Shown: piece by piece, positions 50,629-59,188 of the stretch
Numbering within the stretch: position 1 is the stretch's first letter
Layout of the letters: every line of letters begins with the position of its first letter
From: Haloarcula vallismortis ATCC 29715
GTDB lineage: Archaea > Halobacteriota > Halobacteria > Halobacteriales > Haloarculaceae
Length of the DNA: 64,000 nucleotides
Direction: 5' to 3'
NCBI RefSeq assembly: GCF_000337775.1
Contig: NZ_AOLQ01000054.1
Location: 1 to 64,000, forward strand
The notes under the pieces: generated by a model
The model's input: the letters and a program-made list of their open reading frames with translations, nothing else
Database searches by the model: none
Told to the model about the DNA's origin: nothing
Translations under genes and position numbers: made by a program

Positions 50629-50734
50629 GGGGTCACTACGGGGTACGGCCTCACAGGCTTTCGCACCCAACAAATCGGTATCCCTGTCGGCTCGAACCGT
50701 CAGACAGAATACGGGTCCGCCCTCTCAATGGTAC

Positions 50735-51208
50735 ATGGAGTCGGTACCTCTTGTCACGACGCTTACGGTGTCACTCCGATTTGTTCTCGGTGTGGTTGCC
50801 GGTGTCGTCGCGACAGTCGCGATGGACCTGGTGATGGCCAGACTGCCGGAAGGTGAAACACCGCCGTTCATCGCCTCCGGTGTATTGACCGATAGCGCCC
50901 CGCAGAACGCTCCCGGGCGACTCGCGAGCGTGGTCCATTACATCGCTGGCTGGCTCACTGGCCCGCTGTTCGTCTGGGTGCTCTTCACCAGCGAAGGGCT
51001 GCTGGGCGGGCCATCGATACTTGCAGCAGTTCTCGCTGCCGTTGTCCTGTACACGCTAATGGTCGTCTTTTTCGTCATTGTCGTGCTCCCACGTTCCCGA
51101 CTGCCATCGGCTCGGATCGCAAACGTCCGACGCGACTGGGCGATCTCGGCGGCCGCGTATCTACTCGTTCTTGTGCCACTTGTCGCACTCGGGTTTCGGC
51201 TCGTCTGA
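50735..51208 (+). CDS. Four-helix membrane protein
   Basis: A 157-residue protein with four hydrophobic segments (about 9-30, 66-86, 92-118, 134-155). Conserved-looking loops are LPEGETPPFIASGVLTD and VLPRSRLPSARIANVRRDW. No family recognised. It is adjacent to the zinc-ribbon gene in a divergent arrangement and to the hemerythrin fusion downstream on the other strand. Confidence 0.6.
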   Translation: MESVPLVTTLTVSLRFVLGVVAGVVATVAMDLVMARLPEGETPPFIASGVLTDSAPQNAPGRLASVVHYIAGWLTGPLFVWVLFTSEGLLGGPSILAAVLAAVVLYTLMVVFFVIVVLPRSRLPSARIANVRRDWAISAAAYLLVLVPLVALGFRLV

Positions 51209-51268
51209 CCCGGGCAGGCCGCGATACCGTCTGATTGCACTGCAACCGGGCTTGTTCACGGGCTGTGC

Positions 51269-53122
51269 TCACTCAACGAGCGAGAGCGTGCCGTCCGACC
51301 CAACTTCCCCGACTTCGCCGGTGTGGTACCAGTCGTCCCGAAGCGTCCGTGAGCCGGTCTGTTCGTCGTCGAGGAACCCACCGAGGACGGTCGGGCCGCG
51401 GACCAGTAGCTCTCTGTTCTCGGAGACAGCAATTTCCACGCCCGGCATCGGGTCGCCGATTGACCCCTCTACGAAGGACTCCGCCGGATTCAATGCGCCG
51501 ACACCAGTTGTCCCGACGGAACCGTAGAGTTCGCATACCGGCACGCTCAGCCCCCGGAAGAAGTACAGCAGATGATCGTCCAGCCGGCCGGTCCCGGAGA
51601 GGGCGTAGGTGAGGTTCGATAACCCCGCCGCTTGTCGGAGCGGCTTGTAGACGAGCCGATTGGCGGCTCTGTATTTCAGCGGCGTTCCCCGGCCCTCGAC
51701 GATGCCCTGCCCGTAGGATGTAACTCGACCGCCGACCTTCCGCTTCATCCACCCCATGTCGCCGAGACGGTCCTGTATCGTCCCGTAAAGCTGCTGGTAC
51801 ATCTTCGGAACGCCGACGAGCACATCTGGCTCAACAGCCGCGAGCTGGTCGACGAACTCCTCGGCTCCGAGGTAGGCGACGGCGCTCCCGGTCGCCCAGA
51901 GATAGTACGTCGAGACGCGTTGATAGATATGTGCAAGCGGGAGGGAACACGTTCCGGTTGCGCCGGAGCCTGTAGGAAGCGCCGTCCGGAGGCTCTCTGC
52001 TGCCGCCAGCAGATTTCGGTGTGTCAGCGAGCAGCCGGCCTTCTCCGCAGGGGACGCCACGTCGAACGCGACTGTCGCAACCTCGTCACCGTCCGTCTGC
52101 AGGCCGGGGAGCACTCTCGCCGCAGCCGTCGGCAGCGCGTCGAAATCGAGAACGGTTTCGACGGCCAGTTCGAGGTCTTCGGCAACGTCTCCTGCTGCCA
52201 CAAGTCCGGTTGCGCCGGTCCGTTTGATAATCTGGGCAGCCCGGTCGTCGCTCGCAGACGGGTAGAGCGCGACCGGCACAAGTCCGGCGAAGTGACAGGC
52301 CAGATCGAGAACGGACCACTTGTACTGGGACTGTGCCCTGATGGCGAGTCGGTCCCCCGGCCGCAGCTCCGTCGAGAGGAGTCCGCCAGCGACTGCCTTC
52401 GCCCGCTCGGCCAGCTCCTCGAAACTCCGCTCGACGAACTCGCCGTCCTCTCGGGCGAGTGCTGCGGTCCGATCCCCGTGCTCCGAAACGAGGTCTTCGA
52501 ACCAGGCCGCTACTGACCCCTCCGGGACTGAAAGTGAGCCGCCGTCGTAGACGTCGCTGTCGAGGGCCACATTGGCGTTTTCGCTCTGCCGGTCAACTGG
52601 GACGGGGTTCTCGGATGCCGTGCGGTCCTGATATAGCTGCCCGGGTTCGTACTCGTAGTCGTCGCTGACCTCGCTCTGGAAGTAGTCCGCGTAGTTCTGG
52701 TCCTCGTCGCCGGCGGCGATGTGTGCATCGAGCCAGTCCCGGGCGACTGTCAGGACCTCCATTGTGACGTACTCTCCGTTCTCGTGTTTCTCGCGGAGTT
52801 CTCGCACCTTGTCGGCGAACTCCTCGTGCATTTCACGGTGGTTGTAGAAACAGTCGCTGCAGTCCATGGCGTAGCCACAGTTCTGCATGAACTCCTCTTC
52901 GTCACCGAAATGGTACTCCGTGTAGCGTTCCAGTTCTCGGAGAATATCACCAACTTCTTCCTCGGAATGACCCTCGTTCATCGCCGTGTGAAGGTCGTTC
53001 AGTAGCCCGAACAGGCGCTTGTGCTGCTCGTCGAACCGCTCGATATTTGTGCTGTACCGCTGTTCGTCCCACTCGGCAAACTCCCCGGTCGAGTCTGTGC
53101 CCATACCTGTTCTGTTACCCAT
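51269..53122 (-). CDS. Hemerythrin fused to a degenerate acyl-CoA synthetase
   Basis: A 617-residue fusion. Residues 13-150 are a bacteriohemerythrin with the full di-iron set His34, His71, Glu75, His95, His99, His134 and Asp139, so O2 or redox binding is expected. Residues 200-617 resemble a long-chain acyl-CoA synthetase (AMP-binding family): LTHRNLLAAAESLR, LPLAHIYQRVSTYY, ELYGSVGTTGVGALNP and WYHTGEVGEVGSDGTLSL. However the phosphate loop that normally reads SGTTGxPKG is DVASPAEKAG (354-363), and the protein stops at 617 just where the C-terminal lid domain would begin. Ligase activity is therefore doubtful; it may be an O2- or iron-gated pseudoenzyme or binding protein. Start could also be Met at 53104. 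Confidence 0.8.
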   Translation of the reverse strand: MGNRTGMGTDSTGEFAEWDEQRYSTNIERFDEQHKRLFGLLNDLHTAMNEGHSEEEVGDILRELERYTEYHFGDEEEFMQNCGYAMDCSDCFYNHREMHEEFADKVRELREKHENGEYVTMEVLTVARDWLDAHIAAGDEDQNYADYFQSEVSDDYEYEPGQLYQDRTASENPVPVDRQSENANVALDSDVYDGGSLSVPEGSVAAWFEDLVSEHGDRTAALAREDGEFVERSFEELAERAKAVAGGLLSTELRPGDRLAIRAQSQYKWSVLDLACHFAGLVPVALYPSASDDRAAQIIKRTGATGLVAAGDVAEDLELAVETVLDFDALPTAAARVLPGLQTDGDEVATVAFDVASPAEKAGCSLTHRNLLAAAESLRTALPTGSGATGTCSLPLAHIYQRVSTYYLWATGSAVAYLGAEEFVDQLAAVEPDVLVGVPKMYQQLYGTIQDRLGDMGWMKRKVGGRVTSYGQGIVEGRGTPLKYRAANRLVYKPLRQAAGLSNLTYALSGTGRLDDHLLYFFRGLSVPVCELYGSVGTTGVGALNPAESFVEGSIGDPMPGVEIAVSENRELLVRGPTVLGGFLDDEQTGSRTLRDDWYHTGEVGEVGSDGTLSLVE

Positions 53123-53206
53123 TATTTGAAAAGTACCTCTCACGTTCCCACTGAATGAAAATGCGGTCTGCTTTCCAAGTAATTACCAGTTAACATTACA
53201 CTCGGG

Positions 53207-53641
53207 ATGCGAGAATTACGTGACGAAGCAGTCGTCGACGTCCTCACTGACAACGGAATCGGCGTGCTAGCGCTGTCCAGTCCAACAGGGGCAGCCCCGT
53301 ATCCGGTCCCGGTGGCGTTCGGGTACGACCCGGCGACGGATAGCCTGGCGTTTCACCTCTCAGAGAGCGACGACAGTCAGAAACACCGCTATCTAACGGC
53401 TGACGCCACCGTCGGGTTCACGGTGTATGAAGAGACGGAGCCTCAATCCGTGTGGCGGAGTGTTGTGGTTACGGGTGAGCTGGTAGAGGCGACGTACGAC
53501 GAGGTAGAGCCGGCCCTTGCTTCGCTGGCCAGCAACACACAGTTCGCCCCCAACCCAGTCAGTTGGGACGATACATCGACGACGACGCCGTATGAACTTC
53601 GAATTGATGATTGGTACGGACGGGAATTCCGAATCGGGTGA
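53207..53641 (+). CDS. PPOX-type flavin-binding protein
   Basis: A 144-residue split-barrel flavoprotein of the pyridoxamine-5'-phosphate oxidase superfamily. It starts MRELRDEAVVDVLTDNGIGVLAL, then PYPVPVAFGYDPATDSLAFHLSESDDSQKHRYL, VCFTVYEE-like strand and WRSVVVTGELVEAT. In haloarchaea such proteins bind FMN or F420 and have unknown substrates. It lies 84 bp downstream of the divergent hemerythrin fusion start. Confidence 0.8.
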   Translation: MRELRDEAVVDVLTDNGIGVLALSSPTGAAPYPVPVAFGYDPATDSLAFHLSESDDSQKHRYLTADATVGFTVYEETEPQSVWRSVVVTGELVEATYDEVEPALASLASNTQFAPNPVSWDDTSTTTPYELRIDDWYGREFRIG

Positions 53642-53792
53642 ACCGGTGACACGACCCACTGATGCCACTGGTTCCAGAACCCCCTCCAGCGCTTATTCAC
53701 GGCCGCCTGACCCGTTCTGCGTTCTCAATCTGTGGGAACCAGCGCACGTGATTATGCTGTGAAGTCCGTAGCTATACACAGAGGTGTTCCAG

Positions 53793-54071
53793 ATGCAACC
53801 GCTAACAACTGCGCTACTCCAGCACGGACCGATGGGGCCCCACGGTGGGACAACGGGTATGGGCATGGCCCCGGGTGGCTGGTGGCTGCTGCTCGCAGCG
53901 GTCCTCGTCGCTGCTGTGGCGATAGGGGTCCTGCTGTACGTACAGTTACAGCGCGAGGCGGCAACTGAGCCGGACTCACTGGAGACGCTGAAACAGCAGT
54001 ATGCGTCGGGAGAAATCGACGAAACGGAGCTTGAAACACGGGCCGACCGATTGCTCCAGTACGAGCCGTAG
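53793..54071 (+). CDS. Membrane-anchored SHOCT-domain protein
   Basis: A 92-residue protein: a glycine/methionine-rich start, one membrane segment (WWLLLAAVLVAAVAIGVLLYV, about 32-52), then a SHOCT motif ETLKQQYASGEIDETELETRADRLL. SHOCT occurs at the C-terminus of many small membrane proteins with unknown roles. ATG 53793 is preferred, being preceded by a GAGG 9 nt away; GTG 53784 is an alternative. Confidence 0.75.
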   Translation: MQPLTTALLQHGPMGPHGGTTGMGMAPGGWWLLLAAVLVAAVAIGVLLYVQLQREAATEPDSLETLKQQYASGEIDETELETRADRLLQYEP

Positions 54072-54204
54072 GCCACGACACTGGCAGCGCCGTGTCCGGC
54101 AGGGGACGGCCTGTAGAACCGTGAACTGTGACTCCCCGACTGCGCCCACGGCCGTTTGACACGCATTTCGTGGTACATTTATTCTGCAACACTGTAGGGC
54201 GGGT

Positions 54205-54822
54205 ATGGACCCGGACGACGTTCGCGACGACTGGGCCTCCCGCTCCGGGAAGTTCTCGCCGGCGTACTACGCTGAAATCGGACCGAACGAAGTGAGTGAG
54301 ACGCTGGGCAACGTGCTCGACCACTACGTTCAGGATAACGCCCGGATTATCGAACTGGGATGTGGCTCGGGCCGGCATCTGGCACACCTCAAGAACAACG
54401 GCTATGCGAATCTCACCGGTGTCGACATCAACGATGAATCCTTCGACGTGATGGCTGAGCACTACCCTCGGCTCGCGGATTCGGGGACGTTCTACACCGG
54501 TGCCCTCGAAGACATTGTCACCGAGTTTGAGGACGACGCCTTCGATGTCGTCTACTCGGTCGAGACGCTCCAGCACATCCATCCCGATGACACATGGGTG
54601 TTCGAAGAGATTGCCCGCATCGCCGGCGATCTTCTCGTCATCGCCGAGAACGAGGGTAACAGCCCCGAACGTGGACGCGAGGATACTGCTGTGAGCTACG
54701 TCAATGATGAGTTCCCGCTGTATCACCGCAACTGGAAGCAGGTGTTCTCGGAACTCGGGTTCGCACAACTTATTCGGGAACCTACGTCTCGGGACACCAT
54801 TCGTGTGTTCCGTGCCCTGTAG
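54205..54822 (+). CDS. Class I SAM-dependent methyltransferase
   Basis: A 205-residue methyltransferase. SAM-binding motifs: IIELGCGSGRHLAHLKNNGYANLTGVDIND (about 47-76), FYTGALEDIV with the adenine-contact Asp, and VYSVETLQHIHPDDTWVFEEIARI. Substrate unknown. Confidence 0.85.
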   Translation: MDPDDVRDDWASRSGKFSPAYYAEIGPNEVSETLGNVLDHYVQDNARIIELGCGSGRHLAHLKNNGYANLTGVDINDESFDVMAEHYPRLADSGTFYTGALEDIVTEFEDDAFDVVYSVETLQHIHPDDTWVFEEIARIAGDLLVIAENEGNSPERGREDTAVSYVNDEFPLYHRNWKQVFSELGFAQLIREPTSRDTIRVFRAL

Positions 54823-54947
54823 CCCGCACCTGTCTCTGCCACTGCTGGCCGGTTCTGTCGCCGGATAGTGACCCGCTGGTAACTTCACAATCGATAACCG
54901 GGCAGCAACTATTTGTGTCACGGTATCATGCGTCAAGTTGGATCGCT

Positions 54948-55214
54948 ATGCAACTGTGCCAAAACTGTCAGGCGGCTATCGACGAGTACCTCTTGGACAA
55001 ACAACTCGAACCCCTGCGAGACCTCACAGTCGACGACTTCAATCTCTGTACCGACTGCGTGACAGTCGTCGCGGACGCCTGTGTGGAGTGTGACGGCGCG
55101 GTGTATGTTCCTCGGTCCGAAACCGCTGTTCCCGACTGCTGCCCGGCGTGCCGGTCCGAGCACATTGAAGAAACCGGGACCGACCCGGGCTGGCATTTCG
55201 ACACGGTGTCGACC
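54948..55214 (+). CDS. Small multi-zinc protein
   Basis: An 88-residue protein with four CxxC-type pairs (CQNC, CTDC, CVEC, CPAC), so two zinc sites are expected. It is typical of the tiny zinc-finger proteins found in haloarchaea. The stop lies at 55215-55217. No promoter was recognised. A short open frame for a possible membrane peptide lies just downstream. Confidence 0.65.
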
Positions 55215-55231
55215 TGACCTGGGCAATACAC

Positions 55232-55312
55232 TTGGGCGCTACCCCGGAGCAGCCACTCGTAGTTGCCGTCGTGGGCACCCTCCTCGTTTTTGCGTTACTG
55301 ACAGTGCTCTGA
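55232..55312 (+). CDS. Candidate 26-residue membrane peptide
   Basis: TTG-initiated frame 15 nt after the zinc protein's stop, giving a short Pro/Gln head followed by one hydrophobic stretch (LVVAVVGTLLVFALLTVL). It is too short for standard gene finding. The hydrophobic helix is clear, but TTG starts are rare in haloarchaea and no promoter or ribosome site was found; treat as a candidate. Confidence 0.25.
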   Translation: MGATPEQPLVVAVVGTLLVFALLTVL

Positions 55313-55522
55313 GAGACTGCTCGGTGACCGAATGAGAACTCTGTGTTCTGTCCCCGAGTAGAACAATACGTCTCGGTACAACTGGCTTCGATAGTACTGC
55401 GGATACACACTGTCTGTCGAAATTTCTGAACGGCGGATTCGACAGTAGCGGCCGTGTGTGTGCGTCACAGTGGCGATAGAAGCTTCATACTCCTCCAGCA
55501 CATATAGCTGATCTCTACTGGA

Positions 55523-56512
55523 ATGACACGTTCGACACGACATATTGGCTTGCTGTTTGCTGCGCTCGCACTCATCTGGGGACTTTCCTTTGTGGCGATC
55601 AAGACTGGTCTCGAAAGCGTCCCGCCGGTGCTGTTGGCAGCACTCCGACACGATATCGCTGCAGTCGTCCTGCTGGGCTATGCCCTCTGGCGAGGCCGGT
55701 CACTGCGCCCACAGACCCGCGATGACTGGTCGCTGATTTTCATCGGCGGCACTGTCCTCATCGGCGCACACTTCGCGCTCCTGTTTCTCGGACAGCAGTA
55801 CGTCCCGAGTTCCTTCGGCGCAATCCTGCTCAGTCTCACGCCGGTCGTAACGCCGGCGTTCGCATCGACGCTGATCCCGAGCTACAGGGCTCGACCGCAC
55901 GAACTCATCGGCACTGTCTGTGGGTTCATCGGTGTGGTTATCATCGCGAACCCGACACCGGGCGCGGTCGGCGGCCGGCTGCTCGGCGTCGCCTTGCTCA
56001 TCAGTTCGGCTGTCGCCTTCGCCATCGGCGCAGTCCTGACCGAGCGCTACACCAGCTCGCTTCCGCTTGTGAGCCTGCAGGCCTGGATGACACTGCTCGG
56101 TGCGGGCATCCTGCACGCCGTCAGCGCGGGGCTGCCCTCGGAGCGGTTCGGAACCGTCACAGTCGGGCTCGAACAGCTCGCGGCAATCGCATATCTCGGC
56201 ATCGTCGCCAGCGCAATCGGGTTCCTCCTCTACTTCCGCCTGATCAGCACGGTCGGGGCCGCTGAAACCAGCCTGGTATCCTACGTGGTCCCGGCAGTGA
56301 CGGCCATCAGCGGCTGGCTTCTGCTCGGCGAGACGCTCGGCCCGGTGACCGTCACCGGCTTCGCTGTTATTGTCGTCGGCTTCGCGTGGGTGAAAGCCGA
56401 CGTGCTGCGGTCGGTACGCCGTCGCCGGACGGGCTCGCAGTCGTACCGACCGTACGGGTCACAGGATGACTGCGTCGTCGTCAGCGGGAACGCGTACTCG
56501 ACCCAGGACTGA
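55523..56512 (+). CDS. EamA-family drug/metabolite transporter
   Basis: A 329-residue exporter with ten hydrophobic segments in two EamA repeats: LLFAALALIWGLSFVAIKTGLESVPPVLLAALRHDIAAVVLL and, in the second half, LEQLAAIAYLGIVASAIGFLLYFRLISTVGAAETSLVSYVVPAVTAISGWLLLGE. The C-terminal 35 residues are charged and soluble. Substrates of this family (amino acids, metabolites, drugs) cannot be assigned from sequence. Confidence 0.85.
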   Translation: MTRSTRHIGLLFAALALIWGLSFVAIKTGLESVPPVLLAALRHDIAAVVLLGYALWRGRSLRPQTRDDWSLIFIGGTVLIGAHFALLFLGQQYVPSSFGAILLSLTPVVTPAFASTLIPSYRARPHELIGTVCGFIGVVIIANPTPGAVGGRLLGVALLISSAVAFAIGAVLTERYTSSLPLVSLQAWMTLLGAGILHAVSAGLPSERFGTVTVGLEQLAAIAYLGIVASAIGFLLYFRLISTVGAAETSLVSYVVPAVTAISGWLLLGETLGPVTVTGFAVIVVGFAWVKADVLRSVRRRRTGSQSYRPYGSQDDCVVVSGNAYSTQD

Positions 56513-56563
56513 GACCCAAATCAGGGGCGTCAGGACTTAGCCGCTGGCACACATTGCAATGGT

Positions 56564-58024
56564 ATGACCTCCCACCCCGGATTTCACTCTCTGTATGACG
56601 AGACAGCGGCATCCATCTCCGTGACCGGGACACTTCCCGACTGGCTCCGTGGCAGTCTCATCCGGAACGGGCCCGGCGCGTTTTCGCTCCCAAACGGTAG
56701 CAGTGTCGACCACTGGTTCGACGGATTCGCGATGCTGTACCGGTTTACCTTCGACCCTGACAGCGACGCCGTTCACTATCGGAATCGCTTCCTCCGAACG
56801 GATGCATACGAGGCGGCGGCGAGTGGCGAGTTCGAGGGCGGCTTTGCGACCGGTGAAACGACGCTTCGCTCCCGGCTGGCGACGTTTCTGACCGACCCCT
56901 ACGACAACACGAACATCATCGCCGAGCGGTACGGCGGCGAGTACCTCGCCCTGACCGAATCGCCCCGCAAGGTGCGCTTCGACCCGAACACGCTCGAAAC
57001 GACTGGTCACCTCGAACACGACGACGATGTGCCGACAGGGCAACTCTCCTGTGCCCATCTTAAACGCGACCCGACGAGTGGCGTCCTCGTCAACGTCGAC
57101 ACGGCGTTCGGACGGACCAGCCAGTACCACGTCACTGCTATGTCGCCCGATGGGAGCAGGCGACACATTGGGAGCGTCGACACCGACGAGCCGGCGTATA
57201 TGCACAGCTTCGCGCTCACACCCCGATACGTCGTCCTGACGGAGTTCCCGCTTCGACTTGACCCCCGACGGTTTCTCAAGCCCGGTCGACAGGCGCCTTT
57301 CATCGAGCAGTTCGAGTGGGACCCTGACCGTGGAACCCGAATCATCGTCATGGACCGCACTACAGGAACGGTCGTCGCTGAACCGGTTATCGACGCCGTG
57401 TTCGGCTTTCACCACGTCAACGCGTTCGAACGAGCCGGCGGCAGGGAACTCGTGTTCGACCTCGAAACAGTACCCGATGCGACGACTATCGACTCGCTGT
57501 ATCTGGATGCTCTCCGGGCCGGCGAGATGGGCGCTATCGTCGGCCGAATCGAGCGGTTCACCGTCGACCTCGGGACCGGGAGCGACGTGACTCGCTACGG
57601 CGACGTTGACGCGACGGTGTCACGCAAGATGCTGTATCCGGACGGCAGCGCGCTACCGACTGTTTCACCGGCTCGGTGGTGTCGCCCGCACCGCTACGTG
57701 TACGCGATGGGGATGGATACCCCCGTTACCGAGTGGGCCCGCCGTGTGCTGAAGCTCGACACGGACACGGGCGCTGTCGAGACGTTCGACGACGGCGGAG
57801 AGTACTTCGGCGAGCCGGTGTTTGTTCCTGCACCCGACGGCGGCCCCGAAGATGACGGCGTGGTGTTAGTCGTTGCGCTTGACGCAGACGACGACCGCTC
57901 CCAGCTACTCGTCCTCGACGGCCAGACGTTTACGGAGCGCGCCAGAGCGTCGCTCCCCCACGCGGCCCCGTTTGATTTCCACGGTCGATACTTCCCCGAG
58001 CTTCGGGTGGTGACCGGCAACTGA
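56564..58024 (+). CDS. Carotenoid oxygenase family (RPE65/CCD-like)
   Basis: A 486-residue non-haem iron dioxygenase that cleaves carotenoid or related polyene double bonds. Iron ligands: His165 (LSCAHLKRD), His214 (YMHSFAL), His283 or His284 (GFHHVNAF) and His473 (DFHGRYF). The start has GTLPDWLRGSLIRNGPGAF...WFDGFAMLYRF, the family signature. In haloarchaea it could make apocarotenoids, possibly retinal alongside the membrane Brp/Blh enzymes, but the product cannot be told from sequence. Confidence 0.9.
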   Translation: MTSHPGFHSLYDETAASISVTGTLPDWLRGSLIRNGPGAFSLPNGSSVDHWFDGFAMLYRFTFDPDSDAVHYRNRFLRTDAYEAAASGEFEGGFATGETTLRSRLATFLTDPYDNTNIIAERYGGEYLALTESPRKVRFDPNTLETTGHLEHDDDVPTGQLSCAHLKRDPTSGVLVNVDTAFGRTSQYHVTAMSPDGSRRHIGSVDTDEPAYMHSFALTPRYVVLTEFPLRLDPRRFLKPGRQAPFIEQFEWDPDRGTRIIVMDRTTGTVVAEPVIDAVFGFHHVNAFERAGGRELVFDLETVPDATTIDSLYLDALRAGEMGAIVGRIERFTVDLGTGSDVTRYGDVDATVSRKMLYPDGSALPTVSPARWCRPHRYVYAMGMDTPVTEWARRVLKLDTDTGAVETFDDGGEYFGEPVFVPAPDGGPEDDGVVLVVALDADDDRSQLLVLDGQTFTERARASLPHAAPFDFHGRYFPELRVVTGN

Positions 58025-58107
58025 GTCCGCGAGCGTCTGGCTCTGGCCACGAGTGCAGAGACTGACACAAACTTCGGTCTGCCTAAAATTCGAAAACGCT
58101 TTATCCA

Positions 58108-58123
58108 TTTAGGCTGGCCTAAA
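58108..58123. promoter_or_regulatory. DtxR/SirR-type iron box, first copy
   Basis: TTTAGGCTGGCCTAAA between a TATA-like ctttatcc (58098-58105) and an ATG at 58128. It resembles the DtxR-family iron-responsive operator of archaea and bacteria (TTAGG...CCTAA). The reverse complement of the identical 16-mer lies at 61352. A half-site CTGCCTAAAAT at 58079-58089 precedes it. Confidence 0.7.
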
Positions 58124-58127
58124 CAGT

Positions 58128-58205
58128 ATGTTGACAGAATCGACCGACACTTCGGAACCGACACGCCGGTTGTCAGTGGCATCAACACTGGACGGAGCGT
58201 CGTGA
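58128..58205 (+). CDS. Possible 25-residue leader frame coupled to the FAD gene
   Basis: An ATG-initiated frame of 25 codons that starts where a leaderless transcript from the TATA at about 58098-58105 would begin and stops in a GTGA overlap with the FAD protein's GTG at 58202. Such overlap suggests translational coupling. Its sequence (Ser/Thr-rich) has no recognised function. Chance is possible. Confidence 0.4.
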   Translation: MLTESTDTSEPTRRLSVASTLDGAS

Positions 58206-59188
58206 ACATGGCAACAGTGGGGACCCGGTCGGAGACGACGTTCGACCACGATGTCACCATCGTTGGGGGCGGTCCGGCCGGCTGTTCGGCGGGCGTGTTC
58301 ACGGCCAGAGCGGACCTTGATACGGTCATCTACGACCGCGGCCGCTCGTCTCTCAAGCGCTGTGCCTACCTCGAAAACTACCTCGGCTTTCCGGCTGGCA
58401 TCGGCATTGAGACGCTGTACGACCGCATTCAGGACCACGCTGAGACCGCCGGCTGTACTATCGTCTCCGATCTGGTCGAATCGCTCGACAGCACTGCGGA
58501 CGGGGAGGGGTTTGTCGTGGAGACACAGGACGGGGAGACGGCCACGACTCGCCGCGTCATCACGGCGACCCGCTACGACGGCGAGTACATGCGTGGTCTG
58601 GACGACGACGCGGCGATGTTTGAGATGCACGAACACGACGGCACGGAGCGCGAAATCTTCGACCGCGGGTATGCTGACGCGGACGGCACGACACCGGTTT
58701 CGGGTCTCTACGTTGCGTCTCCGTCCGAAGAAGCGGATATGCAGGCGATCATTGCAGCTGGACGGGGCGCACGAGTCGCGCGCCGGGTCATTGCGGACGC
58801 GCGAATCGACGACGGGTGGTGGGAATCTGCCGCCGATGGCGTGGACTGGGTCCGACGGCGGGCTGAACTCGAAGATGAATGGACGACACGAGCCACCTGG
58901 GTCGACTATTTCGACGACCGGTACGCCGAGGATGCCCCTGTCGAGCCGGATTCGGCTCGGTTCCGGCGGGTCCGTGATGCGGTCATCGACGAACGGCGGT
59001 CGTCGTATATCACGTCTGAGGAGATAGCTACCCGGACTGAGACGGGGCAGGAAACACTGGCGGGCTACCTGGACCCGGAAGCGGTCGTTTCGGGGCTTGA
59101 TCAGACCGCTGTTCTCGATGCAATGGACGACGAACGGATCCGGGACTACCTCGACGCGAGCGACGGACGCGCGGAGGTGAGCGAGTAA
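58202..59188 (+). CDS. FAD-dependent reductase lacking the NAD(P)H domain
   Basis: A 328-residue thioredoxin-reductase-like flavoprotein. FAD motifs: VTIVGGGPAGCSAGVFTARADLDTVIYD (18-45) and the C-terminal SGLYVASPSEEADMQAIIAAGRGARVARRVI at about 160-200. Between them only about 60 residues occur, where TrxR has a whole NADPH domain and a CxxC; both are missing. A helical tail of about 125 residues, ending in SE, follows. The gene begins an iron-uptake operon, so it may reduce or process a ferric siderophore with electrons from F420, ferredoxin or a quinone. ATG 58208 is an alternative start. Confidence 0.8.
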   Translation: MNMATVGTRSETTFDHDVTIVGGGPAGCSAGVFTARADLDTVIYDRGRSSLKRCAYLENYLGFPAGIGIETLYDRIQDHAETAGCTIVSDLVESLDSTADGEGFVVETQDGETATTRRVITATRYDGEYMRGLDDDAAMFEMHEHDGTEREIFDRGYADADGTTPVSGLYVASPSEEADMQAIIAAGRGARVARRVIADARIDDGWWESAADGVDWVRRRAELEDEWTTRATWVDYFDDRYAEDAPVEPDSARFRRVRDAVIDERRSSYITSEEIATRTETGQETLAGYLDPEAVVSGLDQTAVLDAMDDERIRDYLDASDGRAEVSE

